This document shows positions 63,407 through 64,000 of a DNA stretch of 64,000 bases, piece after piece. The stretch is taken from positions 124,001-188,000 of the forward strand of contig NZ_JAAQRC020000003.1 in assembly GCF_019216885.1 (NCBI RefSeq), in the 5' to 3' direction. Every line of letters starts with the position of its first letter. Position 1 is the stretch's first letter. The notes beneath the pieces are model-generated. The model did not search any database. It was not told the origin of the DNA and worked only from the letters and a program-made list of their open reading frames with translations. This stretch comes from Methylobacterium sp. SyP6R. GTDB lineage: Bacteria; Pseudomonadota; Alphaproteobacteria; Rhizobiales; Beijerinckiaceae. Both the position numbers and the translations under genes were made by a program.

Positions 63407-64000
63407 TCACTGGCCCTGGTAGGTCCAGCGGCTGGCGAAGCTGCCCGGCACCGCGGTCAGACCCTCGCCGTCGAACTTGAAGTAGGTCGACGACTTCTGG
63501 GCGGCGTGCTCGGCCTTCGTCAGCACGATCGGCCCGGCCATGACGCCGCTGTCGAAGTCGGTGCGGTCGAGGGCCTCGATCACCTTGGCGCGGGTCGGGC
63601 TCGGCCCGGCGGCCTGAAGCGCCCGCACCACGGTCATCGCCGAGGGGATGCCGTAGGGCATGTAGACCTGCGGGTGATCGGGCTTGCCGGCGAGATTGGG
63701 GTAGTTCGCCTTGTAGAGATCGTAGATCCAGGCGAGCTTCTCCGAGCCGGGCTTCGCCGCCAGCACCTCCTCGATGTAGACGTTACGGAACGCCTCCTTC
63801 GAGCCGACATTCTCGGACAACTGCTTCAGGTTGGCGATGGCGTTCACCGCGATCACGATCGGCTTGTTGAAGCCGAGTTCCTGCGCTTTCTTCAGGATGA
63901 GTTGGGCCGGCCGGGCATAGGTGGCGATCACCAGGGCGTCGGCGCCCGACGCGCGCATCTTCAGGACCGGCGCCGTGACGTCGGTGATCGCCGGGCTCAC
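63407..64000 (-). CDS. ABC transporter substrate-binding protein (Leu/Ile/Val-type), C-terminal part
   Basis: At least 197 residues of a periplasmic binding protein are present; the 5' end lies beyond the window. The segment VTAPVLKMRASGADALVIAT, then YARPAQLILKKAQELGFNKP and YGIPSAMTVVRALQAAGPSP are typical of the second lobe of Peripla_BP_6 (LivJ/LivK-like) proteins. The C-terminus is FASRWTYQGQ. A GTG at the very edge is in frame but is unlikely to be the real start. It belongs to the livHMGF operon on the same strand and defines the substrate, possibly an aromatic or other carboxylate. Confidence 0.9.
   Translation of the reverse strand: MSPAITDVTAPVLKMRASGADALVIATYARPAQLILKKAQELGFNKPIVIAVNAIANLKQLSENVGSKEAFRNVYIEEVLAAKPGSEKLAWIYDLYKANYPNLAGKPDHPQVYMPYGIPSAMTVVRALQAAGPSPTRAKVIEALDRTDFDSGVMAGPIVLTKAEHAAQKSSTYFKFDGEGLTAVPGSFASRWTYQGQ

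Overview
The window looks like part of a plasmid or megaplasmid (or a plasmid-derived island) of a high-GC alphaproteobacterium, most likely a Methylobacterium/Methylorubrum relative. The reasons are an RPA-type replication initiator beside an iteron array, RepA/RepB-type partition genes with two sites matching the repABC parS consensus, an alphaproteobacterial LexA box (GTTC-N7-GTTC) in front of umuDC, and a dense mix of IS66, IS21, ISL3, IS1182, IS630, IS3, IS256 and IS5 elements. The genus is inferred from general resemblance, not from a search.

Layout. 1-7.5 kb: the end of an unknown gene, a GT4 glycosyltransferase with a partner protein of unknown function, a secreted beta-helix protein, an intact IS66 element with an 8-bp target duplication, and a strikingly AT-rich SGNH-hydrolase-like gene. 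This looks like a surface-polysaccharide island. 7.5-14 kb: nested insertion-sequence wreckage (IS66 and IS3 fragments, then ISL3 split by IS1182, itself split by IS21). 13.9-17.3 kb: a winged-helix protein, about 14 iterons in two opposed arrays, and the replication initiator. 17.3-23.3 kb: a decayed IS66 carrying an IS630, an IS256 remnant and a second IS21. 24.2-26.5 kb: parS, parA, parB.

27.7-40.6 kb: a well-preserved catabolic block. Seven genes run rightward (MmgE/PrpD protein, GlpD-like flavoprotein and a complete peptide/opine-type ABC importer, most of them overlapping or nearly touching). Two genes run leftward (PLP aminotransferase, AlaDH/PNT-like dehydrogenase). A Gfo/Idh/MocA oxidoreductase runs rightward and a LysR regulator leftward. 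A 48-bp dyad lies between the divergent dehydrogenase and oxidoreductase genes. The substrate is unknown.

41.5-52 kb: accessory and stress genes: a DUF2442/DUF4160 toxin-antitoxin-like pair with a palindromic operator, a LexA-controlled umuDC in which UmuD has Cys in place of the catalytic Ser, a GNAT-like gene broken by an IS5 element with a TGA duplication, an SRAP (YedK) protein, two LysR regulators and a small Xre protein. 52.5-54.3 kb: an IS1182 remnant, an IS630 inserted at TA and a MITE-like inverted-repeat unit.

54.7-64 kb: a PQQ-type sugar (sorbosone) dehydrogenase, then a leftward operon encoding a branched-chain-amino-acid-type ABC importer (binding protein cut by the window edge, LivH, LivM, LivG, LivF), two short-chain dehydrogenases and a 3-ketosteroid-dehydrogenase/fumarate-reductase-type flavoprotein. 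That operon looks like uptake and stepwise oxidation of a hydrophobic or alicyclic substrate. No tRNA, rRNA or CRISPR array was seen.
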